Assembly: GCF_002286975.1 (NCBI RefSeq)
Contig: NZ_NSKB01000003.1
Span: forward strand, 248,001-312,000
Source: Halomonas salipaludis
GTDB lineage: Bacteria > Pseudomonadota > Gammaproteobacteria > Pseudomonadales > Halomonadaceae
Direction: 5' to 3'
Length of the DNA: 64,000 bases
In this document: positions 40,825 to 51,452 of the stretch, piece after piece
Layout: each line of letters begins with the position of its first letter
Position numbering within the stretch: position 1 is the first letter of the stretch
Made by a program: the position numbers and the translations under genes
Notes under the pieces: model-generated
Told to the model about the DNA's origin: nothing
Databases searched by the model: none
What the model saw: only the letters and a program-made list of their open reading frames with translations

Positions 40825-42725
40825 CCGTTGGCCACCCGCGTGTCGTCGAGCAGGCGGCGTTTCTTGAGATGAACCAGCAGGATCGATACCGCCGCCGGGG
40901 TGACGCCGGCGATTCGCCCGGCCTGGGCCAGGGTCTCCGGCCGCGCTGCGCTGAGTTTCTGGCGGATTTCGTGGGATAGCCCTTCGACCTGCTCGAAGTC
41001 GAGTTCGGCGGGCAGTGGCGTGGCCTCGTGGCGCTTGAGCTTGTCGATCTCGTGCTGCTGGCGAGCGATGTAGCCCTGATACTTGGCCTGAATCTGGACC
41101 TGCTCGGCGACGGCGTCGTCATCGACCGGCTGCCCCTCGATGCCGGGCAGGGAAGCCAGGTCGCGATACTCGAGCTCGGGTCGTTTGAGCAGGTCGAGCA
41201 GTGAATACTCATGGGCCAGCGGCTGGCCGGTTTTGTCGGCGATAGCATCGCCGGCGGCGGTGCCCGGTTGTACCCAGCTGGCCTTGAGCCGTGCCTGCTC
41301 GCGTTCGACGGCTTCACGCTTGGCGCAGAAAGCCGTCCAGCGGTCATCGTCGACCAGGCCCAAGTCACGGCCGATTTCGGTCAAGCGCAGGTCGGCGTTG
41401 TCTTCGCGCAGCAGCAGGCGATACTCGGCGCGTGAGGTAAACATCCGATAGGGTTCCTGGGTGCCCATGGTGATCAGGTCGTCCACCAGCACTCCCAGGT
41501 AGGCCTCGTCACGCCGCGGCGACCAGCTGTCTAGCCCCTTGGCACGCCGCGCGGCGTTGAGACCCGCCAGCAGCCCCTGGGCGCCAGCCTCCTCATAGCC
41601 GGTAGTGCCATTGATCTGCCCGGCAAAGAACAGGTTGTGGATAAATTTGGTCTCCAGCGAGTGCTTCAGATCACGCGGATCGAAGAAATCGTACTCGATG
41701 GCGTAGCCGGGCCGGGTGACATGGGCGTTCTCCAGTCCCTTGATCGAGCGCACTACCTGCAGCTGCACATCGAAGGGCAGCGAGGTGGAGATCCCGTTGG
41801 GATAGAGCTCGTGGGTATCCAGGCCCTCGGGTTCGACGAACACCTGATGGCTGGCCTTGTCGGCGAAGCGATGGACCTTGTCCTCGATCGACGGGCAGTA
41901 GCGCGGCCCCACGCCTTCGATGACGCCGGAGTACATTGGCGAGCGATCGAGATTGGCGAGGATGATCTCGTGCGTTCGCGCGTTGGTGTGGGCGATATGA
42001 CAGCTGACCTGGCGCGGGTGCATCCCGCGTTCACCAAGGTAGGACATCACCGGGGTGGGACTGTCGCCGGGCTGCTCCTCGAGCTGGCTGAAATCGACGC
42101 TCTTGGCGTCCAACCGCGGCGGTGTGCCGGTTTTCAGCCGTGCCACGTTGAACGGCAGCGCTCGCAGTCGCTCGGCGAGGGCGTTGGACGGCGGGTCACC
42201 GGCACGGCCTCCGCGGCTGCGATCGAGGCCGATATGGATCACCCCGCCGAGGAAGGTTCCGGTACACAGCACCACGCTCTCGGCGTGAAAACGGATGCCG
42301 GTTTCAGTGACCACGCCGCGTACGCTGTCGCCATCGACGATCAGGTCGCCGGCGGCTTGCTGAAACAGCGTCAGGTTGGGCTGCTGCTCGAGCATTCCGC
42401 GAATCGCAGCCTTGTAGCGCACCCGGTCAGCCTGAGCGCGAGTGGCCCGTACCGCCGGCCCCTTGCGTGCATTGAGCACCCGGAACTGGATCCCTCCCCG
42501 GTCGGTGGCCAACGCCATGGCACCGCCCAATGCATCGATCTCCTTGACCAAATGGCTCTTGCCGATCCCGCCGATGGCGGGATTGCAGGACATTTGGCCC
42601 AGGGTCTCGATGTTATGGGTCAGCAGCAGGGTCTGACAGCCCATGCGAGCGGAGGCCAGAGCGGCTTCGGTTCCCGCATGGCCACCGCCGATGACGATCA
42701 CGTCAAAGCGGTCGGGGTAATCCAC
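40821..42725 (-). CDS. mnmG: tRNA U34 modification enzyme MnmG (GidA)
   Basis: FAD enzyme that, with MnmE, installs the (carboxymethyl)aminomethyl group at wobble uridine 34. The 634 residues begin with the dinucleotide-binding motif [21 protein letters not shown] and include [23 protein letters not shown]-type and [12 protein letters not shown] motifs. Typical length and complete. It lies directly beside the predicted origin, as in enterobacteria and vibrios. Confidence 0.97.
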   Translation of the reverse strand: MDYPDRFDVIVIGGGHAGTEAALASARMGCQTLLLTHNIETLGQMSCNPAIGGIGKSHLVKEIDALGGAMALATDRGGIQFRVLNARKGPAVRATRAQADRVRYKAAIRGMLEQQPNLTLFQQAAGDLIVDGDSVRGVVTETGIRFHAESVVLCTGTFLGGVIHIGLDRSRGGRAGDPPSNALAERLRALPFNVARLKTGTPPRLDAKSVDFSQLEEQPGDSPTPVMSYLGERGMHPRQVSCHIAHTNARTHEIILANLDRSPMYSGVIEGVGPRYCPSIEDKVHRFADKASHQVFVEPEGLDTHELYPNGISTSLPFDVQLQVVRSIKGLENAHVTRPGYAIEYDFFDPRDLKHSLETKFIHNLFFAGQINGTTGYEEAGAQGLLAGLNAARRAKGLDSWSPRRDEAYLGVLVDDLITMGTQEPYRMFTSRAEYRLLLREDNADLRLTEIGRDLGLVDDDRWTAFCAKREAVEREQARLKASWVQPGTAAGDAIADKTGQPLAHEYSLLDLLKRPELEYRDLASLPGIEGQPVDDDAVAEQVQIQAKYQGYIARQQHEIDKLKRHEATPLPAELDFEQVEGLSHEIRQKLSAARPETLAQAGRIAGVTPAAVSILLVHLKKRRLLDDTRVANG

Positions 42726-43269
42726 GTTGCACCTCGAATGGCACCACTGGTGCCGAAAAAATGATCAATGCTGGAAATTGGCTGCCCAGTATAAACCTCC
42801 TGTGGGTAAGCGTCAGGGGTTTTCCACACCGTCTTGGTCAGTCCTGCCTCACCTGACTAAGACAAGAATAAAAATAAGTAGAGTAAGAAAGAAGTTCTGT
42901 TGTTGTGGTAACTACTGGTGTGGACACTTTCTGTGGGTAAGTAGATTTTCCTTTTTTACATCAATGGATTGTAGTGTTGAGGGATTGACGGACAAGAGGC
43001 GTATCGGCTGCGGACAGATGGCCGTGAGCCTGTGGACGAAAAGGCGTTTTGTGCACAGCCACAATCGCCCACCGTTTATCCACCGGGCTTGGTGGTGCTT
43101 GTCACCGTGACTGCCCACAGTCGGTCAAAAAATCACCAGCACCATGGTGGTGGGGGCTGTAGAGCGATTCGATGGCGGTGGGATTTTTTTTGTCCACAGG
43201 CAAAAAAATGCCAAAAAAAAGCCAGTCGATACACGACTGGCCTCTCTCAGTATCCTGGTTGACGCGATA
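42726..43269. other. probable chromosomal replication origin (oriC)
   Basis: This 544-base region upstream of mnmG has no credible gene. It is full of DnaA-box-like 9-mers (consensus TTATCCACA or its complement TGTGGATAA). One-mismatch copies are TGTGGGTAA (42801 and 42932), TTTTCCACA (42820), TTATCCACC (43076) and TTGTCCACA (43190); two-mismatch copies are at 42920, 43031, 43049 and 43111. An AT-rich stretch at 42851-42900 could be the unwinding element. Location between mnmG and a transporter operon, with parAB close by, matches origins of the mnmG type. Genes diverge broadly from here. dnaA is not adjacent, and some sites may be chance. Confidence 0.7.
43221..43241 (-). terminator. rho-independent terminator of the amino acid ABC operon
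   Basis: GCCAGTCG and CGACTGGC pair around the loop ATACA; on the minus strand the stem is followed by TTTTTTTT. It lies 29 bases past the ATPase gene stop and marks one edge of the origin region. Confidence 0.88.
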
Positions 43270-44037
43270 TCAGTGTTTGAGAACCCGCGACAGGAAGTTT
43301 TGGGTGCGATCATGCTGGGGGCTATCGAATAGCGTTGCGGGAGGCCCCTGTTCGACGATTTCACCGCTGTGGATGTAGACCACGCGATCGGCGACTTCGC
43401 GGGCGAAGCCCATCTCGTGGGTGACGATCATCATCGTCATGCCTTCCCTGGCCAGCTCGCGCATGGCATCGAGGACCTCACCGATCATCTCCGGATCCAG
43501 CGCCGATGTCGGCTCGTCGAACAGCATCAGCCGAGGCTCCATGGCCAATGCTCGGGCCAAGGCGACGCGCTGCTGCTGGCCGCCGGAGAGCTGGCTGGGG
43601 TACTTGTCGGCCTGGTCGCTGATACCGACTCGCTCGAGCAGACGCTCGGCGGTGCTTGCTGCCTGCTGCCTGCTGACGCCGCGAACCTTGAGTGGTGCCA
43701 GGGTGATGTTGTCGCGCACGCTGAGGTGCGGAAACAGGTTGAATTGCTGGAAAACCATGCCGACTTCGGTACGAATGGTCTGTAGTGCTTTGCTGCTCTT
43801 GCCGTGCGGGGTCAAGGCGTTGCCGTCTACCTCGATATGACCGGCCTGAAACTCTTCGAGGCCGTTGATGCAGCGGATCAGCGTCGACTTGCCGGAGCCG
43901 CTGGCACCGATGATTACCACCACTTCACCGGGGGCGACGCTGAGCTCGATGTCCTTGAGGACGTGCAGGCTGCCGAAGTGCTTGTTGACCTGCTGCATAT
44001 GGACGATGGGCTGGGCGGCGGGGGATTGGGTTGTCAT
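43270..44037 (-). CDS. polar amino acid ABC transporter ATP-binding protein
   Basis: ATPase of a GlnQ/ArtP-type amino acid importer. The 255 residues contain Walker A (GASGSGKS), the family segment [16 protein letters not shown], signature (LSGGQQQR) and Walker B (LMLFDEPT). The three transporter genes lie in the order binding protein, permease, ATPase, ending in a strong terminator. The amino acid transported is not evident. Confidence 0.93.
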   Translation of the reverse strand: MTTQSPAAQPIVHMQQVNKHFGSLHVLKDIELSVAPGEVVVIIGASGSGKSTLIRCINGLEEFQAGHIEVDGNALTPHGKSSKALQTIRTEVGMVFQQFNLFPHLSVRDNITLAPLKVRGVSRQQAASTAERLLERVGISDQADKYPSQLSGGQQQRVALARALAMEPRLMLFDEPTSALDPEMIGEVLDAMRELAREGMTMMIVTHEMGFAREVADRVVYIHSGEIVEQGPPATLFDSPQHDRTQNFLSRVLKH

Positions 44038-44047
44038 GGATAGCTCC

Positions 44048-44719
44048 TTATTGTCCGACCAGGCCGCGGCGCTCCAACTGGCGCAGGATCAGCGATAGCG
44101 TCCAGGTAATCGCCAGGTACATCAGCGCGACCATGAAGTAGACCTCCAGAGCGGTGAAGGTGGTGGCGATGTAGATCTGTCCCTGGCGCACCAGCTCACC
44201 GACGCCGATCACCGAGAATAGCGAGGTGTCCTTGATGCTGATGATGCCCTGGTTGCCCAGCGGGGGAATCATGCGCCGAAACGCCTGGGGCCAGATGATG
44301 TAGCGAAATGACTGGGTGCGCGACAGGCCCAGCGACAGCGAGGCCTCGCGCTGGCCGCGTTCGATGGACTGTACGCCGCCGCGCACGATCTCCGATATAT
44401 AGGCGCCGGAGTTGATGGCGATGGCGGCAATGCCGGCGACCAACGCGTTGATCGGCCCGCCGAGCAGCTGCGGCAGGCCGTAGAAGATGAATAGCACCTG
44501 CACCAGGATCGGGGTGCCGCGAAACACCTCGATATAGAAGATCGCTGGCCAGCGCAGCCAGCGCAGCGGGCTGATGCGCAGCAGGCCGAAGAAGATGCCG
44601 ATGAAGAAGCCGATGGCCAGTCCGCCGAAGGAGATCAGCAGCGTATAGGGGATCCCCGGCAGCAGATAGGGAATCGAGGCGAACGCCGCCGACCAGTTGA
44701 ATTGAAAGGTCAGGTCCAC
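44048..44719 (-). CDS. polar amino acid ABC transporter permease
   Basis: Inner-membrane permease (HisMQ/GlnP family). The 223 residues contain five membrane helices and the coupling EAA loop [20 protein letters not shown]. Only one permease gene is present, so the channel is probably a homodimer. Ten bases separate it from the ATPase gene. A stable hairpin lies between it and the binding-protein gene. Confidence 0.92.
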   Translation of the reverse strand: MDLTFQFNWSAAFASIPYLLPGIPYTLLISFGGLAIGFFIGIFFGLLRISPLRWLRWPAIFYIEVFRGTPILVQVLFIFYGLPQLLGGPINALVAGIAAIAINSGAYISEIVRGGVQSIERGQREASLSLGLSRTQSFRYIIWPQAFRRMIPPLGNQGIISIKDTSLFSVIGVGELVRQGQIYIATTFTALEVYFMVALMYLAITWTLSLILRQLERRGLVGQ

Positions 44720-44759
44720 GTCAGGGTCTCCCGTTGAGGACAGGCAGTAGAACGTCGAC

Positions 44760-44781
44760 GGGGCCGGGCGGTCCCGGCCCC
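44760..44781 (-). other. intercistronic GC hairpin after the binding-protein gene
   Basis: GGGGCCGGG and CCCGGCCCC form a perfect nine-base stem around CGGT, 19 bases past the binding-protein stop. No U-tract follows. Hairpins at this place often stabilise the upstream mRNA or reduce read-through, so that the binding protein is made in excess over the membrane parts. Confidence 0.6.
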
Positions 44782-44799
44782 GTCAGGCTGGTGGGAGAA

Positions 44800-45585
44800 T
44801 CAGTCGGCGTCGGGGGATTCGCCGAACCACTCTTGATAGATGGCGTCGTAGGTGCCGTCTTCGCGCATCTCGGCCAGCGCCTGATTGGCGGGTTCGACCC
44901 ACTCGCTGCCCTGGTGGAAGACGATGCCGTACTGCTGGCCTTCGTAGAGCGGTCCTACCACCTTGGTACGGCCTTCGCCGCGGGTCTGGGAGAAGTAGGC
45001 GACGTTGGGCGCATCGTAGAAGGCGGCATCGACGTTGCCGCCGAGCAGTGCCATGTACATGTCGCTATTGCCTGGGTAGGGCGTGATATCGGCACTGTCG
45101 CCGAGGGTTTCCTGCAGATAGTCGTAGCTGGTGGAGCCGATCCGGGTGGCGATGCTCTTGCCTTCGAGATCCTCGATGGTCTCGACGTCATCGTTGTCGG
45201 CGCGGACGATGATCTGCAGGCCGCTATCGTAGTAGGGGTCGGAGAAATCGACGATCTCGGCGCGTTCTTCGGTGATCGTCACCCCGGCAATGGCGATCTC
45301 CTGGTTACCGGTCTGCACGGCGGGGATGATGCCGGCAAACTCCATGGTGGTGAGGTTGATCTCGAACCCGGCGCGCTCGGCAACCTCGTTGATGATGTCC
45401 ATGTCGAAGCCGATCATCTCGCCGGTATCCGGATCCATCATTTCGAAGGGCACGAAGCTTGGGTCGGTGACCACGTCGACGCTTGGCAGGTCGGCGAAGG
45501 CGGCGCCGGAAACACCGAGTCCCAAGGCGACAGCTGCGCTTAGCGCGGTACGGGAGAGGTAGCGATCTAGCGAATTACGGTGCAT
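44800..45585 (-). CDS. amino acid ABC transporter substrate-binding protein (family 3)
   Basis: Periplasmic receptor of the importer. Start ATG 45585 follows GGGGAA and gives a signal peptide ending near SGAAFA. The 261 residues show family 3 features ([46 protein letters not shown]). The mature protein is very acidic, as expected for a secreted protein of a salt-adapted cell. Substrate specificity is unknown. Confidence 0.92.
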   Translation of the reverse strand: MHRNSLDRYLSRTALSAAVALGLGVSGAAFADLPSVDVVTDPSFVPFEMMDPDTGEMIGFDMDIINEVAERAGFEINLTTMEFAGIIPAVQTGNQEIAIAGVTITEERAEIVDFSDPYYDSGLQIIVRADNDDVETIEDLEGKSIATRIGSTSYDYLQETLGDSADITPYPGNSDMYMALLGGNVDAAFYDAPNVAYFSQTRGEGRTKVVGPLYEGQQYGIVFHQGSEWVEPANQALAEMREDGTYDAIYQEWFGESPDAD

Positions 45586-45688
45586 AGGGTTCCCCATTGT
45601 AGAACGATTATTTATGGAACTCACCGTCAAACCATGGCGAGATAATGGGGAAGCGTCAAGCTACGGTAGATCGTGCTGAGCGGCTGGC

Positions 45689-46042
45689 TCAGACCATGAA
45701 GGAGGCGCCGCAGCCGCAGGTCGTGGTGGCATTGGGATTCTGGATCACGAAGCGGGCACCGGCCAGGCCGCGTTCGAAGTCGATGGTGGAGCCGACCAGG
45801 TACTGATAGGAGAGTGGGTCGACGATCATTGCCACGTCGTCGTAGTCGATCAGGGTGTCGTCGTCGGCAACGCTATCGGCGAAATCGAAGCCGTACTGGA
45901 AACCCGAGCAGCCGCCGCCCGTCACGTAGACGCGCAGCTTGAGCGTCGGGTTGCCCTCTTCGCGAATCAGCTCACGCAGGCGTGCCTGGGCGCTGTCGCT
46001 GAGAAACATCGGGCGCGGAACGAAGGATTCGGCACTGCTCAT
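45689..46042 (-). CDS. erpA: iron-sulfur cluster insertion protein ErpA
   Basis: A-type carrier that delivers Fe-S clusters to apoproteins such as the isoprenoid enzymes IspG and IspH. The 117 residues from the ATG at 46042 (AGGAG site upstream) contain the three ligand cysteines: [11 protein letters not shown] and TTCGCGASF at the C-terminus. The extended frame upstream lacks similarity. Stands alone, divergent from the CLC channel gene. Confidence 0.94.
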   Translation of the reverse strand: MSSAESFVPRPMFLSDSAQARLRELIREEGNPTLKLRVYVTGGGCSGFQYGFDFADSVADDDTLIDYDDVAMIVDPLSYQYLVGSTIDFERGLAGARFVIQNPNATTTCGCGASFMV

Positions 46043-46312
46043 GGATGAGCTCCTGAGCCATGGGTGGATAAAATTACCAGACAGCCACCCATTATCGGCA
46101 ATCCCTAGCAAAAGGGTCAACTTCTCACGCGTGGCGGGCAGGCTATCGCAGCTCTTTGGCTTGCTCCCGGCGTCCTTCGCATAGGGGTAACTGCGATCGC
46201 CTTGGCGTGGTGGAGGCTTGGCGTTGCGCTCGGCTATTGTATGCTGAAGACATCCACCAGATGTCAGTGGCCGCAGCGATGGGCTACTCGACCCGCCGAC
46301 AGGAGTCAGCCT

Positions 46313-48064
46313 TTGCCGCGCCTGCGTTTGCCCGATCTGAGCCTCGAGCGTTTCCGACGTCAATTGGCCAATGTCGACGCGCTGCCCCAGTTGTGCGTGC
46401 TGGGGCTGGTTGCGGGGGTGGTCACCGGTGCGCTGATGGTCGGCTTTCGCTTGCTGCTCGACCTGGGTGGGCTGGTCTTGATGCCCGGCGGCGACCATGA
46501 AGCCTTCGAGGCGCTGCCGCCCTGGGCGCGGGGGCTACTGCCGCTGCTGGCGGTGACGTTGATCGGCCTGTGGCTGGGCCGTCAGCCACTGACGGCGCGC
46601 AAGCTCGGCGTCGGCCATGTGATCGAGCGCCTCACCTACCACCAGGGACGCTTTCCGCTGCGCAATTGGCTGAACCAGTGGTGGGTGGGAATCGTCGCGG
46701 TGCTCGGCGGGCTCTCCGCCGGCCGTGAAGGCCCGGCCATTCATCTCGGCGCGGCGGCCTCCAGTGGTATCGGCCAGCAGCTGCGTCTGCCGCATAACAG
46801 CCTGCGGGTGCTGGTCGCCTGCGGCACCGCGGCGGGCATCTCGGCGTCGTTCAATACGCCGATTGCCGGGGTCATCTTCGCCATGGAGGTGGTGATGATG
46901 GAGTACACCATTGCCGGCTTCATGCCGGTGATCCTGGCCTCGACCATGGGCGCGCTGATTGCGCAGTTGGTGTATGGCTCGGAGCCAGCCTTCCAGGTGC
47001 CAAGCGTAACCCTGGATTCGCTGTTCAATCTGCCCTGGATCGTAGTCACGGCGGTGGGCATCGGACTGCTGGCCGGGTTGTTCATCCACGTCGCGCGCAG
47101 CGGAGAGTTTCTCGCACGGTGGCCCTGGTGGCAGCGACTGACGGCGGTGGGGGTGATGACCGGCGGTGTAGCGATGTGGTACCCGGAGGTGCAGGGTATC
47201 GGCTATGACAGCCTCGAGGCCGCACTCAACGGCAACCTGGCGGTGGACGTGCTGCTGGCGCTGGTACTGGCCAAGCTGATATTGACGGCTTTCACCGTGG
47301 CCTGCGGCGTGCCGATTGGCATCATCGGACCAGTGCTGGTGGTGGGCGCTGCCGCCGGCGCCTTGAGCGGTATGCTCGGCCACTGGCTGTGGCCAGGGAC
47401 CTCCGCCGACCCGGCGCTATATGCCATGCTGGGCATGGCGGCAATGATGGGTGCCGTGCTGCAGGCGCCGCTGGCGGCGCTGATGGCCCTACTCGAGCTG
47501 ACCCACAACCCCAATATCATCCTGCCGGGGATGCTGGCGGTGGTGGTCTCGGGGCTGACCGCCCGCCAGCTGTGTCGCTGCGACGGCTTCTTCATCGCCG
47601 TGACTCGCCACGGCTTGCATCCGCTGCAGCAGCCGCTGATGCAGGCGCTGTCGCGGGTCTCGGTGCCGGCGGTGATGGAGCGCAACGTGGCCACCACGCT
47701 GCGCTGGGTCGGGCGCGACGAGGCACGCATGCTACTCGCCGGCAAGCCGCTATGGCTGGTGATCCGGCGCTCCAGCGACGACAAGCCGACCCTGGCACTC
47801 AAGGCTGCCGACCTGGCCCGGGCGATGAACGACGATACGCTGTGGAACGCCGAGCAGCGGCTCGATCTGCTGGAAGTACCGGGCCAGCGCCTGGAAATGG
47901 CAGCGATTCATCTCCAGGCCACGCTCAGCGAGGCCTTCGACCTGCTCAACGACCACTCGGTGGATGCCCTCTACGTCGAGAGCAACCGACGGCCGAAGGG
48001 GCCGCGAATTTCCGGTATCATCACTCGCGACGCCATCGAAACCTACTATCGCTATCGTCGCTGA
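46313..48064 (+). CDS. CLC-family chloride channel/antiporter with C-terminal CBS-like domain
   Basis: Membrane protein of the CLC superfamily. I choose the TTG at 46313, seven bases after AGGAG, giving 583 aa; ATG codons further upstream have no ribosome-binding site. The gating motif [11 protein letters not shown] keeps the key glutamate. The first filter motif, GSGIP in E. coli ClcA, reads GVGHV here, and the GIFAP segment reads GIIGP, so ion selectivity may differ. The C-terminal 150 residues look like a degenerate CBS pair ([27 protein letters not shown]). It may lead into hemJ, 36 bases downstream. Confidence 0.88.
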   Translation: MPRLRLPDLSLERFRRQLANVDALPQLCVLGLVAGVVTGALMVGFRLLLDLGGLVLMPGGDHEAFEALPPWARGLLPLLAVTLIGLWLGRQPLTARKLGVGHVIERLTYHQGRFPLRNWLNQWWVGIVAVLGGLSAGREGPAIHLGAAASSGIGQQLRLPHNSLRVLVACGTAAGISASFNTPIAGVIFAMEVVMMEYTIAGFMPVILASTMGALIAQLVYGSEPAFQVPSVTLDSLFNLPWIVVTAVGIGLLAGLFIHVARSGEFLARWPWWQRLTAVGVMTGGVAMWYPEVQGIGYDSLEAALNGNLAVDVLLALVLAKLILTAFTVACGVPIGIIGPVLVVGAAAGALSGMLGHWLWPGTSADPALYAMLGMAAMMGAVLQAPLAALMALLELTHNPNIILPGMLAVVVSGLTARQLCRCDGFFIAVTRHGLHPLQQPLMQALSRVSVPAVMERNVATTLRWVGRDEARMLLAGKPLWLVIRRSSDDKPTLALKAADLARAMNDDTLWNAEQRLDLLEVPGQRLEMAAIHLQATLSEAFDLLNDHSVDALYVESNRRPKGPRISGIITRDAIETYYRYRR

Positions 48065-48100
48065 GCGCTGCGGCGAGGCGTTCCTGTCCAAGGAGCCGGC

Positions 48101-48532
48101 ATGTATCTGTGGATCAAGGCACTGCACCTGATCGCCATCGTCACTTGGTTTGCGGCGATGTTCTATCTGCCGCGACTGTTCGTCTATCACGCCGTGGCAC
48201 GGGACAAGGGCGACCAGCAGGCCATCGACTATTTCCTGATCATGGAGCGCAAGCTCTACCGTGGCATCATGCTGCCGTCGATGATCGCCGTGCTGGGCTT
48301 CGGCATCTGGTTGCTGGCCCTGGTACCGGCGTGGATGGGCCAGGGGTGGATGCACGTCAAGCTGCTGCTGGTGGTACTGCTGGTCGGCTATCACCATGTG
48401 TGCCTTATATATATGAAGCAGCTTGCCGCGGCGCGCTGCGAAAAGTCCCATGTGTTCTTTCGCTGGTTCAATGAGGCGCCGGTGATCGCGCTGCTGATCA
48501 TCGTGGTGTTGGCCGTGGTCAAGCCGTTTTAA
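48101..48532 (+). CDS. hemJ: protoporphyrinogen IX oxidase HemJ
   Basis: Membrane enzyme oxidising protoporphyrinogen IX to protoporphyrin IX in haem synthesis. The 143 residues make four membrane helices with the conserved His in IKALHLIAIVTWFAAMFYLPRLFVYH and Lys in GWMHVKLLLVVLLVGYH. Length is typical. Its last base overlaps the thiD start (TAATG), so translation may be coupled. hemL and hemW also lie in this window. Confidence 0.92.
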   Translation: MYLWIKALHLIAIVTWFAAMFYLPRLFVYHAVARDKGDQQAIDYFLIMERKLYRGIMLPSMIAVLGFGIWLLALVPAWMGQGWMHVKLLLVVLLVGYHHVCLIYMKQLAAARCEKSHVFFRWFNEAPVIALLIIVVLAVVKPF

Positions 48533-49392
48533 TGGATACGACTCATGCGCCGCGAGTAGCCAACCGCCAACTGCCGGCAGTGCTGGTAATGGCCGGTCAC
48601 GATCCTACCGGTGGTGCCGGGCTGGTTGCCGATGCCGAAGCGATCAGCGCCTGTGGCGCCTGGCCGCTGACGATTGCCACCGCGTTGACGGTGCAGAGCA
48701 GCGCCGACGTTACGACGGTGATGCCCTGCGACCCGGATGCCATGCGCAACATGGCCGCAGCACTCGATGAATTCTCGGTGGCGGCGATCAAGGTTGGCCT
48801 GGTGGCGAGCCTCGAGAGCCTCGATGCAGTGGTGGATATCGTGCGCCGCTACCCTGGCGTGCCGCTGGTCATGGACCCGGTACTCAAGGCCGGCGGTGGT
48901 CGCGAGCTTTCCAGCCTGGAACTGCGCGATGCGTTCCGCGAGCGGCTACTGCCGCTGGTGGATATCATTACCCCCAATCGCTCCGAACTCGCGCGCCTGG
49001 CCAGTGACGACTTGCTCAGCGATACCGACCGTGCCATCGAGCTGCTGTCGCTGGGCTGCCAGGCGGTGCTGGTCACCGCCACCGACGATCCGCTGCCTGG
49101 CAGCGACCGGCGCCAGGTTATCCACACCCTGCATACCCCGGACGAGGGGCGCCAGTGGCACTGGCCGCGATTGCCGGGACGCTTCCACGGTTCCGGCTGT
49201 ACCCTGGCTGCGGCGCTGGCGGCGCGACTGGCCTGCGGCGAGCGGCTGATGCCGGCCTGCGAGCAGGCCCAGCGCTATACTTGGGAGAGCCTCGAACACG
49301 CTTGGTTGCCTGCCCCACAACGCCCTGAGGGCCAGGCGCTGCCGCGTCGGCTATGGCGCCATCCGGCCTGGAGTGATCGATATGACGACTGA
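48532..49392 (+). CDS. thiD: hydroxymethylpyrimidine (phosphate) kinase ThiD
   Basis: Ribokinase-family enzyme that phosphorylates HMP and HMP-P for thiamine synthesis. The 286 residues show [19 protein letters not shown] near the N-terminus, [13 protein letters not shown] and the anion-hole motif [15 protein letters not shown]. The gene overlaps thiE by 11 bases, so both thiamine-joining enzymes are made together. The short C-terminal tail beyond the kinase core is not conserved as far as I can see. Confidence 0.92.
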   Translation: MDTTHAPRVANRQLPAVLVMAGHDPTGGAGLVADAEAISACGAWPLTIATALTVQSSADVTTVMPCDPDAMRNMAAALDEFSVAAIKVGLVASLESLDAVVDIVRRYPGVPLVMDPVLKAGGGRELSSLELRDAFRERLLPLVDIITPNRSELARLASDDLLSDTDRAIELLSLGCQAVLVTATDDPLPGSDRRQVIHTLHTPDEGRQWHWPRLPGRFHGSGCTLAAALAARLACGERLMPACEQAQRYTWESLEHAWLPAPQRPEGQALPRRLWRHPAWSDRYDD

Positions 49393-50044
49393 TTCGATGG
49401 CCTGGCAGCGCGGCCTCTACGCGATCACCGATGCTGCCCTGCTGCCCGATGATCGCACCCTGCTGAACGCCTGCGATGCCGCCTTGCGCGGTGGGCTGGC
49501 GCTGTTGCAGTATCGAGACAAGTCCAGCGATGATGCGCGTCGCTGGCGCCAGGCTGCGGCGCTGGCCAGCCTGTGCCAGGCACATGCGGTGCCGTTGATC
49601 ATCAACGATGACACTGGCTTGGCCCTGAGGCTGCGCGATGCTGGCTTCGCGGGCGTGGGTTTGCACCTGGGACAGAGCGACGGTGAACTGGCTGAGGCCA
49701 GGCAGCGGCTGGGAGGCGAAGCGCTGATCGGCGCCACCTGCCACGCGAGCCTTGAGCTTGCCGAGCGGGCCAGGGGCGAGGGGGCCAGCTATGTCGCCTT
49801 CGGGCGCTTTTTTACCTCGCGCACCAAGCCCGATGCGCCGCCAGCACCGCTGGCACTGCTGGCCCAGGCTGCCGATCTGGGGCTGCCGCGGGTGGCGATC
49901 GGTGGCATCGACGAACACTCCGCTGCCAGCGCGCGGCGCGCCGGCGCCGATCTGCTCGCCAGCGTCGAGGCGGTGTTCGGTGGCAGCGACGTCGAGGCCA
50001 GGGTGCGTCGGCTGAACCGGCAGCTCGCCGCGTTATCGCCGTAA
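49382..50044 (+). CDS. thiE: thiamine-phosphate synthase ThiE
   Basis: Joins HMP-diphosphate to the thiazole phosphate. ATG 49382 follows a GGAG site; a GTG nine bases upstream is an alternative. The 220 residues form a TIM barrel with [35 protein letters not shown]-type motifs, [13 protein letters not shown] and [14 protein letters not shown]. Followed by a short gap with three DnaA-box-like sequences and then hemL. Confidence 0.94.
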   Translation: MTTDSMAWQRGLYAITDAALLPDDRTLLNACDAALRGGLALLQYRDKSSDDARRWRQAAALASLCQAHAVPLIINDDTGLALRLRDAGFAGVGLHLGQSDGELAEARQRLGGEALIGATCHASLELAERARGEGASYVAFGRFFTSRTKPDAPPAPLALLAQAADLGLPRVAIGGIDEHSAASARRAGADLLASVEAVFGGSDVEARVRRLNRQLAALSP

Positions 50045-50046
50045 GA

Positions 50047-50101
50047 TTATCCACAGGTAGTGCAGAGAGAGTTATCCGCACTGTCCAGAGAGTTATCCAC
50101 A
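50047..50101 (+). promoter_or_regulatory. three DnaA-box-like sites before hemL
   Basis: TTATCCACA at 50047-50055 and 50093-50101 are perfect consensus DnaA boxes; TTATCCGCA at 50072-50080 differs by one base. All three lie in the same direction, 25 and 21 bases apart, in the 84-base gap between thiE and hemL. They may bind DnaA to regulate hemL or to titrate DnaA about 7 kb from the predicted origin. Confidence 0.6.
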
Positions 50102-50128
50102 GACACTTTTGACTGCCGAGAGATTGCC

Positions 50129-51421
50129 ATGACCACTTCTGCCGAGCTCTTCGAACGGGCCTGTCGCCACATCCCCGGTGGCGTCAATTCACCGGTGCGC
50201 GCCTTCAAGGGACTGCATCGGCCGCCGGTGTTCATCGAGCGCGCTCAGGGCGCCTACCTGTTCGACGTCGAAGGCCAGCGCTACGTCGACTATGTCGGCT
50301 CCTGGGGGCCGATGATCACCGGCCATGCCGACCCAGAAGTGCTGGGCGCGGTGCGTGACAAGCTCGACCACGGCCTCTCCTTCGGCACGCCTACCGCCAT
50401 CGAAACCAGCATGGCAGAGCTGATCTGCGAGATCATTCCCAGCATCGAGCTGGTACGCATGGTCAACTCGGGGACCGAGGCCACCATGTCGGCGATTCGC
50501 CTGGCGCGCGGCTTCACCGGCCGCGACAAGATCGTCAAGTTCGAGGGTAACTATCACGGTCACTCCGATTCGCTGCTGGTCAAGGCCGGCTCCGGCGCGT
50601 TGACCCACGGCGAGCCGAGCTCCCCCGGGGTACCGGCGGCGCTGGCCGAACACACCGTGACCCTGCCCCACAACGACCTCGATGCGCTGGAGGCCTGCTT
50701 CGAGGAGATCGGCGACCAGGTGGCCTGCATCATCGTCGAGCCGGTGGCCGGCAACATGAACTGCATACCGCCGCAGCCGGGGTTCCTCGAGGGGCTGCGT
50801 CGGGTCTGCGACCAGCACGCTAGCGTACTGATCTTCGATGAAGTGATGACCGGGTTTCGCGTGGCGCTGGGCGGTGCCCAGGCCCACTACGGGGTGACCC
50901 CCGACCTGACCTGCCTGGGCAAGATCGTCGGCGGTGGCATGCCGGTGGGTGCCTTCGGCGGCAAGCGCGAGATCATGTCGCACATTTCACCGCTGGGACC
51001 GGTCTATCAGGCCGGTACCCTGGCTGGCAATCCGCTGGCCATGGCCGCCGGCATCGCGCTACTCACCAAGCTGCGCGAACCGGGGTTTCACGACGCCCTG
51101 GCGCAGCGTGTCGAGACCCTGTGCAGCGGGCTCGAGGCTCGCGCCGAGGCCGCTGGTGTAGCGATGATCACCCAGCGTGCCGGAGGCATGTTCGGGGTCT
51201 TCTTCACCGGCCAGTCGCGGGTCGATAACTTCGCCCAGGCGACGGCCTGCGATGCCGATGCCTTCCGCCGCTTCTTCTCGGCGATGCTCGATGAGGGCGT
51301 CTATCTGGCGCCATCCGCTTACGAAGCCGGTTTCATGTCGAGTGCGCATACCGCGGAGGACATCCAGGCGACGCTGGATGCCGCCGAGCGTGCATTTGCG
51401 CTCATGGCACGGACCTCCTGA
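50129..51421 (+). CDS. hemL: glutamate-1-semialdehyde 2,1-aminomutase HemL
   Basis: PLP enzyme converting glutamate-1-semialdehyde to 5-aminolevulinate, the C5 entry to haem. The start at 50129 ([25 protein letters not shown]) is supported by family alignment; upstream codons overlap the DnaA-box-like sites. The 430 residues contain [40 protein letters not shown], the PLP-lysine region [17 protein letters not shown] and [16 protein letters not shown]. Complete and typical in length. Confidence 0.96.
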   Translation: MTTSAELFERACRHIPGGVNSPVRAFKGLHRPPVFIERAQGAYLFDVEGQRYVDYVGSWGPMITGHADPEVLGAVRDKLDHGLSFGTPTAIETSMAELICEIIPSIELVRMVNSGTEATMSAIRLARGFTGRDKIVKFEGNYHGHSDSLLVKAGSGALTHGEPSSPGVPAALAEHTVTLPHNDLDALEACFEEIGDQVACIIVEPVAGNMNCIPPQPGFLEGLRRVCDQHASVLIFDEVMTGFRVALGGAQAHYGVTPDLTCLGKIVGGGMPVGAFGGKREIMSHISPLGPVYQAGTLAGNPLAMAAGIALLTKLREPGFHDALAQRVETLCSGLEARAEAAGVAMITQRAGGMFGVFFTGQSRVDNFAQATACDADAFRRFFSAMLDEGVYLAPSAYEAGFMSSAHTAEDIQATLDAAERAFALMARTS

Positions 51422-51452
51422 CCCTTGAGGTCTTGTATCGAGAGGATCCAGG

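Noticed and set aside
42727-43110. 127-codon open frame in the region upstream of mnmG
   Set aside because: No ribosome-binding site, Cys/Trp-rich random composition, and it runs through the DnaA-box-like sites.
38202-43269. A parS site near parAB
   Set aside because: I looked for the 16-base palindrome TGTTTCACGTGAAACA and found no match or near match in this region.
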